DNA of 44,855 nucleotides from an uncultured Spirochaetaceae bacterium (GCA_944389105.1 CALXLD010000028.1:1-44855), one strand, 5' to 3'; counted from the first letter of the stretch, positions 20,606-29,323 are shown. Notes: generated by a model not told the origin, from the sequence alone. Program-made: numbers and translations.

Positions 20606-21459
20606 GGCTCTATTTCCGCGACAAGCACAGCTGCAAAAACAAGTGCGCATCCTGCTATTTCCCTTGCTGACAGGCGTTCTGCAAGAATCAGCGCTCCTCC
20701 TATTGCTGCCCATACGCTTTCAAGGGAAAGGGCGAATACTGCACGGCTGGGGCGCACATACTTCTGAGCGACAACCTGAAGCGTATATGCGATACCGCAT
20801 GAAAAGGCTCCTGCATAGAGTATCGGAAGCCATGCTGAGAGAATTGCATTCATCTGAGGTTTCTCGAAGATCGCGCCGATAGAGCAGAGAATTCCCGCGG
20901 TCAGGAACTGGAACATTGAGAGAACTATTCCATCTGTCTTCTTTCCTGTTGCATCGACAACCATGATGTGAAGAGCGAAGAGGAAAGCGCAGATTATCAG
21001 ATAGATATCACCTTCTGCGATTGTGAAGCCCTCTCCGATTGATAGCAGGTACATTCCTATTATCGCGATGGCGGCACTCAGCCATATTCCTTTTCTGATT
21101 TTCTGTCCAAGTATTACGGACATGAATGGCACTATGACTATATAAAGGCTTGTTATGAAGCCTCCTTTTCCAGCCCCTGATGAGGCGATTCCGAACTGCT
21201 GCGTAACAGCTGCGGCACCAAGGCACAGGCCGCACAGCATTCCTCCTCTGATCGCGTTTTTCCAGTATGCGCTGTCCCCTTTGTGCTTTTTCATTATCGG
21301 GAGGGCGAAAGGCACAAGGACGATAGCTCCGATAAGCATCCTTATGCCATTGAATGTAAATGGCCCGATGCTTTCAGATGAGACTGACTGCGCTACGAAT
21401 GCAAGTCCCCAGATCAGAGATGTCAGAAGTAATAGCAAAATGGCTTTCTGTTCTTTCAT
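20587..21459 (-). CDS. EamA-family (DMT superfamily) transporter
   Basis: The 290-residue membrane protein has two EamA repeats of five helices, starting LLLLLTSLIWGLAFVAQSVS. GAFSCGIAYTLQVVAQKYV lies in the second repeat. Substrate unknown. It is not closely alike to the other EamA gene at 9307-10254. Its first eight codons and upstream region lie inside the 75-bp repeat that recurs before the uridine phosphorylase gene. Confidence 0.88.
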   Translation of the reverse strand: MKEQKAILLLLLTSLIWGLAFVAQSVSSESIGPFTFNGIRMLIGAIVLVPFALPIMKKHKGDSAYWKNAIRGGMLCGLCLGAAAVTQQFGIASSGAGKGGFITSLYIVIVPFMSVILGQKIRKGIWLSAAIAIIGMYLLSIGEGFTIAEGDIYLIICAFLFALHIMVVDATGKKTDGIVLSMFQFLTAGILCSIGAIFEKPQMNAILSAWLPILYAGAFSCGIAYTLQVVAQKYVRPSRAVFALSLESVWAAIGGALILAERLSAREIAGCALVFAAVLVAEIEPQKSST

Positions 21460-21510
21460 GGAATGGCATTTTAGTAGGATTGACGATTTTTTTGTATATA
21501 ATCCCAGCCG
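21436..21510 (+). repeat. 75-bp direct repeat, copy 1 (EamA 5' end plus promoter-like region)
   Basis: This segment matches 23239-23311 at about 68 of 75 positions, with a 2-base gap. It covers the first codons of the EamA gene (MKEQKAIL on the minus strand) and its upstream region. It contains TATAAT at 21497-21502 on the plus strand. Confidence 0.85.
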
Positions 21511-21804
21511 AATTTATCCCAAAAAGAAGATATTATCCTCTATCTTTTATGCAGTATCGAGGTGCTGTACGGCCTACGAGACTTCCACTTTACATATTTC
21601 ATGAGCTGGGAAGGTTCTGTTTCGAATGTTATCTTAGCTAGCACATAGGACATGGCTGCACCTTGATCATTGATTAATGACTAGTAATGTCCGAACCTGT
21701 TTCCACGGTTGAAGCATGAGGCTTTACCGACTGTATTTTTCTGATTGCGTTTCCGATAGCTGGATAGTTATTGCGCTGTAGAACTGAAATGGTAAGCTAT
21801 TTCT
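21511..21804. other. Non-coding spacer inside the repeat-bounded segment
   Basis: No reading frame with family character or ribosome binding site is visible. Frames at 21360-21641 and 21155-21604 are antisense extensions over the EamA gene. GGACAT and ATGTCC at 21647-21695 form a loose inverted repeat. Nothing else stands out. Confidence 0.4.
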
Positions 21805-22665
21805 ATGGATCGAAAAAGAATTTTTGCAGTACTATTAATGCTTGTTTTTGCAGCAGGCGGGCTATGGGCGGAATTTGTTCCGGTTACAGTAGATGAAACC
21901 CTTTATATTGTCGATACAGAGAACGGCAGAATTGTGTCATATGCTTTTGATGGAGAGATTGTGGCTGTTCCTGAGAAAAGCACATCTGAGGCAATTTCAA
22001 TCAGTACGCCAGAATGGCTTCAGGGCTGCTGGACTGACCTTGAATATGGCAAAACCATTCTGATAACGGAAGATGATATATTCATAGAAGGGCAGTCTTT
22101 GAGAAATTCTGTAGCTTATTATGGCAGCGATTATAAGGCATATGGTTATGATCCCGTAGATTTTATGGCTAAAGAGATTCCTGATGGGTCTTTTTTGATT
22201 CTTTATGATGGCAGTTCAGTAATTTTCAGGAAAACTGCAAATCCTCATCTGATTATGTGTCATGAAGATCGTTATAGTTCCATATTGTATCGATATGAGA
22301 CAGCACACAGCTTCGATATGGCTATTCCCGGCTGGTTGCAGGGAGCCTGGGAAGCTGGAGGTGGGTACGCATTTGTAACGGATAAGGATATCTTTATTTT
22401 CGAAATAGGTTCTGACCGAGGTGTGTTCGCCCTTTCTGAGGATTTGCTGAGTGGAAGCCTCTTCAATGTGGGGCAGGCTGTGTTTTACATGCCAATGGCC
22501 TCATTCGACAGTACGGATGATGCATACACAATATCATTCGGAAATCAGATAGGGACGGTTTCCAGGACCGATGATCCAGACGTTTTGGAAGTAAGCGGGG
22601 AGCTTTTTGGTGACGTAACATTCAACATTACACGTCAGACGCCTACGCTTTCATTTGAGTTCTAG
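21805..22665 (+). CDS. Exported protein of unknown function with internal repeat
   Basis: The 286-residue protein has a clear signal peptide (RKRIFAVLLMLVFAAGG) with likely cleavage after LWA. The mature part contains two similar halves. PEWLQGCWTDLEYGKTILIT then EDDIFIEG near residue 70 recurs as PGWLQGAWEAGGGYAFVT then DKDIFIFEIG near residue 175. Each half looks like a small beta-barrel of the kind seen in spirochaete periplasmic proteins, with a trailing beta segment. No family recognised. There is no clear Shine-Dalgarno sequence. It lies between the two copies of the 75-bp repeat. Confidence 0.75.
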   Translation: MDRKRIFAVLLMLVFAAGGLWAEFVPVTVDETLYIVDTENGRIVSYAFDGEIVAVPEKSTSEAISISTPEWLQGCWTDLEYGKTILITEDDIFIEGQSLRNSVAYYGSDYKAYGYDPVDFMAKEIPDGSFLILYDGSSVIFRKTANPHLIMCHEDRYSSILYRYETAHSFDMAIPGWLQGAWEAGGGYAFVTDKDIFIFEIGSDRGVFALSEDLLSGSLFNVGQAVFYMPMASFDSTDDAYTISFGNQIGTVSRTDDPDVLEVSGELFGDVTFNITRQTPTLSFEF

Positions 22666-22769
22666 AAAGCGGAACGTTCAGGAAAAGAAAACAATCTCTC
22701 TTATGAGCTGATAAATCATTTTATATACTGGAATTACGTAAAATTATTCTATCTCAATAATATTTTTGA

Positions 22770-22775
22770 TATAAT
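22770..22775 (+). promoter_or_regulatory. -10 box of the putative toxin mRNA
   Basis: A perfect TATAAT with a poor -35 (TTCTAT, 17 bp upstream) predicts a start near 22782. That is at the first base of the left arm of the terminal inverted repeat. The coincidence of start site and repeat edge supports a transcript with complementary ends. Confidence 0.45.
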
Positions 22776-22783
22776 AAAATTGT

Positions 22784-23013
22784 CGCCAGCAGACAGACGG
22801 TGCCTCCTACACCCGTGGGAGGATCCCTCCCAAGCCCAAGCGGGAAGAAGGAGGTGATGGATATGCTGTTGAAAGCAGTGTTGGAAATACTTCTGGCACT
22901 TCTGAGAGTTGCTCATGAAGCCTCTTGGTCTCCTCAGAGACATAAAACGACCCCGCCGTCCGTCCAAAGATTAAGCGGGGTTTGCTGTTTAATTGAGGCA
23001 CCGTCAGCTGGCG
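22784..23013. repeat. Terminal inverted repeat enclosing a 230-bp locus
   Basis: Left arm: CGCCAGC (22784-22790), 5 bases, then GACGGTGCCTC (22796-22806). Right arm: GAGGCACCGTC (22995-23005), 1 base, then GCTGGCG (23007-23013). That is 18 paired positions interrupted by one asymmetric bulge. In RNA the two ends of a transcript of this locus would pair. As DNA it also looks like the ends of a small cassette, but no target duplication is visible. Confidence 0.75.
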
Positions 23014-23081
23014 GCTTCTCTATTTGTAATATACCATGTCCTTCAGAAAATGTGAACTTACATGATCCCAAAACAGCCTGA
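22863..23081 (+). CDS. Small hydrophobic peptide, candidate type I toxin
   Basis: AAGGAGGTGAT (22848-22858) is a full-consensus Shine-Dalgarno sequence and stands before ATG 22863, with an in-frame ATG at 22857 too close to it. The peptide begins MLLKAVLEILLALLRVAHEA, one hydrophobic or amphipathic helix, followed by a polar, basic, Pro-rich tail (SWSPQRHKTTPPSVQRLSG). CCTCCT (22803-22808) in the leader can pair with the SD. GGGAGG/CCTCCC (22817-22831) offers another fold. The frame has no stop before the hairpin at 22950-22981 and stays open to 23081, which would give 72 residues. That is odd for this class and could mean decay or readthrough. No family recognised; toxin role inferred from architecture. 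Confidence 0.4.
   Translation: MLLKAVLEILLALLRVAHEASWSPQRHKTTPPSVQRLSGVCCLIEAPSAGGFSICNIPCPSENVNLHDPKTA
22944..23021 (-). ncRNA. Candidate antisense RNA opposing the small hydrophobic ORF
   Basis: A good promoter at 23056-23028 would start a minus-strand RNA near 23021. The hairpin ACCCCGC/GCGGGGT, followed on this strand by CGTTTTATG, would end it near 22944. The roughly 78-nt RNA would be fully complementary to the 3' part of the putative toxin mRNA, as RatA is to txpA mRNA in Bacillus subtilis. Predicted from sequence only. Confidence 0.35.
22950..22981. terminator. Hairpin that could terminate in both directions
   Basis: ACCCCGC (22950-22956) pairs perfectly with GCGGGGT (22975-22981) across an 18-base loop. 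TTTGCTGTTT follows on the plus strand, and CGTTTT on the minus strand. The T-tracts are moderate. Confidence 0.5.
23028..23056 (-). promoter_or_regulatory. Promoter of the candidate antisense RNA
   Basis: On the minus strand TTCACA (23056-23051) and TATATT (23033-23028) are separated by exactly 17 bp. Predicted start near 23021, just outside the right arm of the inverted repeat. Confidence 0.5.
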
Positions 23082-23238
23082 CTTAATCCAGAAATTATGA
23101 TTCTCAATGTCCTGTCTATAAAGATCGGCATCTTATCTGGGCATTTTCAAGGGGATAAAAGAAAGTTTCGATTTCCCGAGGTTCACATTCTCTAACGAAA
23201 GATATGCAAGGTGTGCTACAGAGTCAGGTGGCCATAGA

Positions 23239-23311
23239 CAAAATGGCTTTCTGTTCTTTCATTGAATGGCATTTTAGTAGGATTTGCAATTTGTTTGTAT
23301 AATCCCAGCCG
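23239..23311 (+). repeat. 75-bp direct repeat, copy 2
   Basis: Near copy of 21436-21510. On the minus strand it holds an orphan ATG followed by KEQKAIL, then SMAT and a stop. It is thus a relic of the EamA gene start, next to uridine phosphorylase. Its plus-strand TATAAT (23298-23303) is well placed to serve as the -10 of the uridine phosphorylase promoter; no clear -35 is visible. Confidence 0.85.
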
Positions 23312-23369
23312 GATCTGCTGCTTATTTTTCACTGTTTCCGCGATGTGCTATCATCAAAGTGGAGGATTT

Positions 23370-24155
23370 ATGTCTGATTACATGAATGGAACTGGCGTTC
23401 AGTATCATCTTCATACCAAAAGAGGTGATGTAGGGCGTTATGTAATACTTCCTGGAGATCCCAAGAGGGTCCCATTGATTGCAGCGCACCTTGATAATGC
23501 AAAGCTTATTGCAGATAGCCGTGAATATGTTACGTATACAGGGATGCTTGATGGCGAGATGGTGTCCGTTACAAGCACCGGTATAGGAGGACCTTCTGCT
23601 TCCATTGCGATGGAGGAGCTCTATAAATGCGGTGCTGATACATTCATAAGAATGGGAACCTGCGGAGGAATTGCTCTTCCTGTGATGGGCGGAGACGTTG
23701 TCATCGCAACCGGGGCAGTGAGGATGGAAGGCACCAGCCGTGAATATGCTCCTATAGAGTTTCCTGCTGTAGCAGATTACTACGTCGTCACGGCTCTGAA
23801 GGAAGCTGCGGAAAAACTTGGCTACAGGCATCACATAGGAGTTGTACAGTGCAAGGATTCATTTTATGGTCAGCATGATCCTTCGGAGATGCCTGTAAGC
23901 TATGAGCTTCTGGAAAAATGGGAAGCATGGAAGAGGCTTGGGGTACTTGCCTCTGAAATGGAGAGCGCTGCGCTCTTTACAGTTGCTGCGAGGCTTGGTG
24001 CTAGATGCGGCTCTGCCTTCTTCGTTGTCGCAAATCAGGAAAGAGAGAAGCTTGGTATGGAGAACCCAAAGCTCCATGATACCGAGCCCGCCATTTCAGT
24101 TGCGGTTGAAGGTGTCAGAAAGCTTATTGAAATGGACAGAAAAGCAGGGCGCTGA
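23370..24155 (+). CDS. udp: Uridine phosphorylase
   Basis: The 261-residue enzyme of the NP-I nucleoside phosphorylase family cleaves uridine with phosphate to uracil and ribose 1-phosphate. Motifs are [11 protein letters not shown], the phosphate/ribose segment [16 protein letters not shown], and [10 protein letters not shown]. The substrate helix [17 protein letters not shown] and the uridine-type [25 protein letters not shown] follow. An in-frame ATG at 23262 lies in the repeat and has no ribosome binding site, while GGAGG precedes ATG 23370. The 3' end is 1 bp from the convergent GIY-YIG-like gene. Confidence 0.92.
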   Translation: MSDYMNGTGVQYHLHTKRGDVGRYVILPGDPKRVPLIAAHLDNAKLIADSREYVTYTGMLDGEMVSVTSTGIGGPSASIAMEELYKCGADTFIRMGTCGGIALPVMGGDVVIATGAVRMEGTSREYAPIEFPAVADYYVVTALKEAAEKLGYRHHIGVVQCKDSFYGQHDPSEMPVSYELLEKWEAWKRLGVLASEMESAALFTVAARLGARCGSAFFVVANQEREKLGMENPKLHDTEPAISVAVEGVRKLIEMDRKAGR

Positions 24156-24156
24156 T

Positions 24157-24465
24157 TCAGCTGTAAAGCACTATCCCTTCTCTCTCATAGGCTTCTTTTC
24201 TCTTTTTAAGGAGTTCATCCAGATTATCGGAGGGAGAAGCTTCTGTATCCAGCTCGATTGTAAAAAGCTCCAGACCGGTTTCCGTGTAGTCCCTCTGGAG
24301 CTCTTCTGACTTATGCATTGACAGGTCCAGTGAGAATCTTTCTTCTCTGAATGATCTGACAGCATCTTCTGTGGTGCAGAGATAAGCCCTGTTTGCTTTC
24401 AGGTTTTTTATGGCGATTATTCCTCTGACAGGCTCCGGTCTTGAAAATATATCCTCAATATTCAC
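24157..24465 (-). CDS. Degenerate GIY-YIG-like domain protein
   Basis: The 102-residue protein resembles the GIY-YIG nuclease fold. GIIAIKNLKANRAYLCTT stands where GIY-x(10)-YIG would be, followed by a helix, an MHKSEELQRDYTETGLELFTIEL segment and a C-terminal helix. The YIG Tyr-Ile-Gly and the usual catalytic Arg/Glu context are not conserved. It is probably not a nuclease and belongs to the catalytically weak branch seen in Firmicutes and spirochaetes. It starts about 100 bp from the V-ATPase operon, divergently. Confidence 0.6.
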   Translation of the reverse strand: MNIEDIFSRPEPVRGIIAIKNLKANRAYLCTTEDAVRSFREERFSLDLSMHKSEELQRDYTETGLELFTIELDTEASPSDNLDELLKKRKEAYEREGIVLYS

Positions 24466-24506
24466 GCCATAATCATATTGAAAACAACAATTCTTAACAA
24501 TGAAAA

Positions 24507-24534
24507 TTTGCTTTTATATTCTTTGTGATATAAA
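24507..24534 (+). promoter_or_regulatory. Candidate promoter of the V-ATPase operon
   Basis: TTTGCT (24507-24512) and TATAAA (24529-24534) are 16 bp apart, 31 bp before the start codon of the first gene. A GGAAAGGAAAA ribosome binding region follows. Confidence 0.4.
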
Positions 24535-24564
24535 ATTGTCTGGAGTTTTTTATAGGAAAGGAAA

Positions 24565-25149
24565 ATGGAACAGCAGATTCAGGATCTAATTGCATCCATA
24601 AAAAAGGATGGTATCGAGGCCGCAAAAACTGAAAGCGATAGGATTATCGCTGAAGCAGAGGCAAAGGCAGCTTCAATTCTGAAGGAGGCCGAAGACAAGA
24701 GCAGAAGCATGATTGCGGATGCAGAGAAGGAGATTGGCGTCATGAGATCCTCTTCCGAAGCATCGATTAAGCAGGCTGCCCGTGATGTCTCCCTCTCGCT
24801 TAAGAAGAACATCGAGGAAAAGTACAGTGAAATTCTCCGTGATGCTGTGAAAAAGTCTGTTACAGGCGTAAACCTTGCCGAGCTCATAAAGGCAGCTTTG
24901 GTAGGCGATGTTTCCGGTAAAGCTGTGGAGATTTCCGCCTCCGATATGGCTGCGCTGCGAAGCGAGCTTTCATCAGCTTTCTCCGATGAGATAAAGAAGG
25001 GACTTGATATCCGTCCATCTTCAGCTCTCTCCTCCGGTTTCAGGATAACGGAGAAGGATGGTTCAGGATATATTGATTACTCGGATGAGGAATGCGCGAA
25101 GCTTCTCATGCCTTATCTTTCAGATAGCCTCAAGGAGATTATCGGGTAA
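24565..25149 (+). CDS. atpE: V-type ATPase subunit E (peripheral stalk)
   Basis: The 194-residue protein has a long N-terminal helix of Ala/Glu/Lys-rich heptads (to about 110) and a C-terminal globular domain, as in V/A-ATPase subunit E. It forms the peripheral stalk that holds A3B3 static. First gene of a seven-gene operon; its stop overlaps the next start by one base (TAATG). No separate subunit G gene is present to partner it, as in other spirochaetal operons. Confidence 0.85.
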   Translation: MEQQIQDLIASIKKDGIEAAKTESDRIIAEAEAKAASILKEAEDKSRSMIADAEKEIGVMRSSSEASIKQAARDVSLSLKKNIEEKYSEILRDAVKKSVTGVNLAELIKAALVGDVSGKAVEISASDMAALRSELSSAFSDEIKKGLDIRPSSALSSGFRITEKDGSGYIDYSDEECAKLLMPYLSDSLKEIIG

Positions 25150-25679
25150 TGGCGGAATATTACTACTTCGCTGCTTCTCTTCCTATGCTCAGGATGGATA
25201 AGGATATTCCTATCTCGTATTCTGAGTTCATGGAAAAGGCGAAGGGATATCTTTCTCGGCGTGATTACAATGACTTGAAACTCGCTGTTTTCAGCTCAGG
25301 TGAGGAGAAAGCATCCCTTCCGATAGTGCGGGAGTGGCAGGAGTTCCAGAATAGTCTTTCCAAAGCCATATGCCGTATCAGGGCTGAACGTCTTGGCTTT
25401 TCAGGCTATGAGGACAGGAATATTGACAGGAATATTGAAAGCTTAGCTCGCGATATAGTGGAGAACAAGAATCCGCTGGAGGGGGAGAAGGCTATACTCG
25501 GCCTTTATTTCGATTTCCTCTCATCGCGTGAAAGCGGTTCGCCATTCTCTTCAGCATCGCTTATGATCTATGCCCTCAAACTCCAGATAATGGAGAAGGC
25601 AAACGCCTTTGATGAAGAGAAGGGAAGAGCTGAATTCGATAAGCTTTATAAGGTCATTGAAGGAAATATAAAAAGGTAA
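25149..25679 (+). CDS. DUF2764 protein of the spirochaetal V-ATPase operon
   Basis: The 176-residue, mostly helical soluble protein starts MAEYYYFAASLPML, a form typical of DUF2764 members. These occur between E and A genes in spirochaete and Bacteroidetes V-ATPase operons. Position and helical character suggest it replaces subunit C, which is not encoded here. That is inference. Overlaps atpE by one base; 9-bp gap to atpA containing AAGGAG. Confidence 0.8.
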   Translation: MAEYYYFAASLPMLRMDKDIPISYSEFMEKAKGYLSRRDYNDLKLAVFSSGEEKASLPIVREWQEFQNSLSKAICRIRAERLGFSGYEDRNIDRNIESLARDIVENKNPLEGEKAILGLYFDFLSSRESGSPFSSASLMIYALKLQIMEKANAFDEEKGRAEFDKLYKVIEGNIKR

Positions 25680-25688
25680 GGAGCCGAT

Positions 25689-27413
25689 ATGTCAGCATCT
25701 AAGGGACATGTAACTGGAGTCAATGGCAACATGGTCAATGTTGCTTTTGATGGCCAGGTTATAAAGAATGAGGTTGGTTATATCCAGGTTGGTGAAACCA
25801 GACTCAAAAGTGAGATAATCAGGATAACAGATGGTGTTGCCTCCCTTCAGGTTTATGAGATGACTGGAGGAATAAAAGTCGGTGACAGCGTTGAGTTCAC
25901 AGGGGAGCTCCTTTCTGTAGAGCTCGGACCAGGACTTCTTACCCAGGTTTTTGATGGCCTTCAGAATCCTCTTCCGGAGCTTGCCGAGAAATGCGGATTC
26001 TTCCTTGAGCGTGGAGTATACATCGATCCTCTTCCGGATAAGGAATGGGATTTCACTCCGACTATGAAAGCCGGAGATACAGTTCGCTCCGGAGATTCTT
26101 TCGGAACTGTCCCTGAAGGGCTTTTCACACACAGGATCATGGTTCCGTTCACGCTTCAGGGGGAGTGGAAGATAAAGAGCATTGCAGACAAGGGTATGCA
26201 TCGCTCCCATGAGACTGTCTGTGTTATCACGAATGATAGAGGAGAGGAGAAGAACCTTTCCATGATCATTACTCAGCCTGTCAAGGTTGCAATCGGAGGA
26301 TACGAGGAGAGAGTTCTTCCTGATGAGCCGATGGTTACCAGGATCAGGGTAATCGATACATTCCTTCCAGTTGCAAAGGGCGGTACTTACTGTACTCCAG
26401 GACCTTTCGGCGCCGGTAAGACGGTTCTCCAGCATCTTACATCGAAGAATGCTGATGTCGATATAGTAATCATTGCAGCATGCGGAGAGCGTGCTGGAGA
26501 GGTTGTTGAGATCCTTAAGGAGTTCCCGGAACTTACAGATCCGAGGACGGGAAGAAGCCTTATGGAAAGGACGATCATCATCTGCAACACATCTTCCATG
26601 CCTGTTGCGGCAAGAGAGGCATCTGTTTATACAGCTGTAACCATGGCTGAGTATTACAGGAACATGGGTCTTGATGTCCTTCTTCTCGCTGATTCCACAT
26701 CCCGCTGGGCTCAGGCTATGAGAGAGATGTCTGGACGTCTTGAGGAAATCCCTGGAGATGAAGCTTTCCCTGCTTATCTTGAGTCGAGAATCGCAGGATT
26801 CTATGAAAGAGCAGGAAAGGTAAGGCTCAGGGATGGAAGCTATGGCTCTGTAACGATCGGAGGAAGTGTTTCTCCTGCTGGCGGAAACTTCGAAGAACCT
26901 GTTACACAGGCAACGCTCAAAGTCGTCGGTGCTTTCCATGGACTTTCCAGGGAGCGCTCAGATGCAAGAAAGTATCCTGCTATCGATTCTCTTGATTCCT
27001 GGTCGAAGTACAGGGGAATCATCGATAAGGATAAGGTTGAGACTGCATTCTCCTTCGTTAGACGTGGCAATGAAGTCAACTCCATGATGAAGGTTGTCGG
27101 AGAGGAAGGAACAAGCATCAACGACTATATCGTTTATCAGAAGGGCGAGTTCGTAGATGCTGTCTATCTTCAGCAGAACTCTTTTGATCCTGTCGATTCC
27201 ATGGTAACGGTAGAGAGGCAGAAGCTATCCTTCTCGGTTCTCTATGATATTCTTCTTTCGGATTTCGTGTTTACTGACAAGAAGGATGTCAGGTCTTTCT
27301 TCAACGAGCTCAGGCAGCGTTTCCTTGACTGGAACAGCACAGCTGACGGCGATGAGAAGTTTGAAGAGAGAAAGAATGCAGTGATTTCGTTCTATCAGGG
27401 GAGGAGGAAATAA
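25689..27413 (+). CDS. atpA: V-type ATPase catalytic subunit A
   Basis: The 574-residue subunit hydrolyses or makes ATP in the A3B3 head. Walker A is GPFGAGKT (238-245), preceded by the non-homologous bulge region (about 110-200) that distinguishes V-type A from F-type beta. The catalytic Glu lies in [11 protein letters not shown]. The Walker B segment [25 protein letters not shown] and [16 protein letters not shown] are present. The stop overlaps the atpB start (TAATG). Confidence 0.97.
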   Translation: MSASKGHVTGVNGNMVNVAFDGQVIKNEVGYIQVGETRLKSEIIRITDGVASLQVYEMTGGIKVGDSVEFTGELLSVELGPGLLTQVFDGLQNPLPELAEKCGFFLERGVYIDPLPDKEWDFTPTMKAGDTVRSGDSFGTVPEGLFTHRIMVPFTLQGEWKIKSIADKGMHRSHETVCVITNDRGEEKNLSMIITQPVKVAIGGYEERVLPDEPMVTRIRVIDTFLPVAKGGTYCTPGPFGAGKTVLQHLTSKNADVDIVIIAACGERAGEVVEILKEFPELTDPRTGRSLMERTIIICNTSSMPVAAREASVYTAVTMAEYYRNMGLDVLLLADSTSRWAQAMREMSGRLEEIPGDEAFPAYLESRIAGFYERAGKVRLRDGSYGSVTIGGSVSPAGGNFEEPVTQATLKVVGAFHGLSRERSDARKYPAIDSLDSWSKYRGIIDKDKVETAFSFVRRGNEVNSMMKVVGEEGTSINDYIVYQKGEFVDAVYLQQNSFDPVDSMVTVERQKLSFSVLYDILLSDFVFTDKKDVRSFFNELRQRFLDWNSTADGDEKFEERKNAVISFYQGRRK

Positions 27414-28711
27414 TGCAGAAGGTCTATACGAAGATCGATTCCATTGTCGGAAACGTCATAACCGTCCGTGCAGAGGGCGTCAGGAATCAGGATCTTGCAG
27501 AGATAACTACATCCCAGGGAAAGGGATATGCAAATGTCATAAAGCTTGAAGGAGACAAGGTGTCCCTGCAGGTCTTCCAGGGAGGCCAGGGTGTCTCGAC
27601 AGGGGATAGCGTAAGATTCCTTGGAGTGCCTATGAGGGTAAGCTTCACTGATGATCTTCTTGGGCGTGTCTTCGATGGCGCTGGAAAGCCAAGGGACAAT
27701 GGTCCGGAGCTTACAGAGAATATGATCGAGATAGGCGGTCCTTCTGTAAATCCTGCAAGGAGGCTTGTGCCAAACAAGATGATACGCACAGGTATTCCTA
27801 TGATTGATGTGTTCAACACCCTTGTTGAGTCTCAGAAGCTTCCTATATTCTCAGTATCAGGAGAGCCTTATAATGAACTTCTTGCCCGTATTGCTATGCA
27901 GTCCGATGTCGATATCATCGTGCTTGGCGGAATGGGGCTGAAGTATGACGATTATCTCTTCTTCCGCTCCTCGCTTGAGAAATCAGGTGCTATGTCCAGG
28001 ACTATCATGTTCATCCACACAGCATCCGACCCGACTGTAGAGTGTACCCTCGTTCCTGATCTTGCGCTTGCAGTAGCAGAGCGTTTCGCGCTTGGAGGAA
28101 AGAGGGTTCTTGTGCTCCTTACGGATATGACGAACTTCTGCGATGCTGAGAAGGAAATGGCAATTACCATGGATCAGGTTCCATCAAACAGAGGTTATCC
28201 TGGCGATCTGTATTCAACACTTGCTTCCCGTTATGAGAAGGCCGTTGATTTCGAAGGAGCTGGATCTGTAACCATCCTTGGCGTAACAACAATGCCTGGC
28301 GATGACGTAACCCATCCTGTTCCTGATAACACCGGGTATATCACGGAAGGGCAGTACTACCTCAGAAATGGAAGAATAGAGCCATTCGGATCTCTTTCAC
28401 GTCTTAAGCAGAATGTGAATAAGGATACACGATCCGATCACAGGGCTTTAATGGATGCCATGATCAAGCTGTATGCTGCATACAAGGATTCCCTGGAGAA
28501 GCGTTCAATGGGCTTCCTGATGTCTGACTGGGACGAGAAGCTTCTGAAGTATGGAGCGCTCTTCGAGGAGAAGCTGATGGATCTCTCTGTAAATATTCCG
28601 CTTGAGAAGGCTCTTGATGAGGGCTGGGTGATACTTGCAGAGTGCTTTGAGCCTAATGAGACAGGTCTTAGGACGGACCTTATTGAAACATATTGGCCTA
28701 AGGAGCTGTGA
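27413..28711 (+). CDS. atpB: V-type ATPase regulatory subunit B
   Basis: The 432-residue non-catalytic nucleotide-binding subunit alternates with A in the head. It has the degenerate P-loop region [16 protein letters not shown] and [16 protein letters not shown]. The [17 protein letters not shown] motif of V-type B subunits follows. One-base overlaps on both sides indicate coupled translation. Confidence 0.97.
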   Translation: MQKVYTKIDSIVGNVITVRAEGVRNQDLAEITTSQGKGYANVIKLEGDKVSLQVFQGGQGVSTGDSVRFLGVPMRVSFTDDLLGRVFDGAGKPRDNGPELTENMIEIGGPSVNPARRLVPNKMIRTGIPMIDVFNTLVESQKLPIFSVSGEPYNELLARIAMQSDVDIIVLGGMGLKYDDYLFFRSSLEKSGAMSRTIMFIHTASDPTVECTLVPDLALAVAERFALGGKRVLVLLTDMTNFCDAEKEMAITMDQVPSNRGYPGDLYSTLASRYEKAVDFEGAGSVTILGVTTMPGDDVTHPVPDNTGYITEGQYYLRNGRIEPFGSLSRLKQNVNKDTRSDHRALMDAMIKLYAAYKDSLEKRSMGFLMSDWDEKLLKYGALFEEKLMDLSVNIPLEKALDEGWVILAECFEPNETGLRTDLIETYWPKEL

Positions 28712-29322
28712 TGGCTGTAAAGCTTACGAAGAATGAGCAGAAGAAGCAGAAGGACGCGCTTAAGCAGTTCCAGCGCTATCTGCCGACTCTTCAGCTTAAG
28801 AAGCAGCAGCTGCAGATTGTTATCCGTGAAGCTGAAAGCGAGATAGTGAAGCTGAAAGAGGAGCAGAAGAAGGCAGTTGAAGCCCTTTCCGGGTGGATGG
28901 CTGTCTATGGGGGCAATGCCTCCTTCCCTGAGGATAAATCCATCTCAAATCTTGTCATCATCGACAGGATAGAGAAGGAGAAGGGGAATATAGCTGGAGT
29001 CGAGGTGCCTATCTTCAAGGAGCTTCTTTTCAAGAGAGTTGAGTATGATCTTGAGTATTATCCGCTCTGGGTCGATAAGGCTCTTGAAGCTCTTAAGGAT
29101 ATAGCAAAGTATGATGCGCTTGTCGCAACTCTTGAGGAGAGGATAAACCTTCTTTCCAGGGAGCTAAGGACAACGACGCAGCGTGTGAATCTCTTTGAGA
29201 AGGTTAAGATACCTGAGACAAAGGAGAATATCAGGGTGATTGGAATCTACCTGCAGGATCAGCAGACATCGGCTGTCGTGAGAGGTAAGATTGCAAAGAA
29301 GAAACTGGTGAAGGCAGGCTGA
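28711..29322 (+). CDS. atpD: V-type ATPase subunit D (central shaft)
   Basis: About 203 residues from ATG 28711. Long N- and C-terminal helices form the antiparallel coiled coil of the rotating shaft, with family-like LTKNEQKKQKDALKQF and RVNLFEKVKIPE. A GTG three bases earlier is an alternative, but ATG 28711 preserves the TGATG overlap seen elsewhere in the operon. No subunit F gene is found nearby, as in other spirochaetes. Confidence 0.93.
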   Translation: MAVKLTKNEQKKQKDALKQFQRYLPTLQLKKQQLQIVIREAESEIVKLKEEQKKAVEALSGWMAVYGGNASFPEDKSISNLVIIDRIEKEKGNIAGVEVPIFKELLFKRVEYDLEYYPLWVDKALEALKDIAKYDALVATLEERINLLSRELRTTTQRVNLFEKVKIPETKENIRVIGIYLQDQQTSAVVRGKIAKKKLVKAG

Positions 29323-29323
29323 T

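Noticed and set aside
22749..23131. Minus-strand frames across the TA-like locus
   Set aside because: They start in repeats or hairpin arms, lack ribosome binding sites and overlap one another; the plus-strand SD and helix are far better.
25692..26939. Long 415-codon frame antisense to atpA
   Set aside because: Shadow of a strongly biased coding frame; atpA is unmistakable on the other strand and the antisense product has no domain character.
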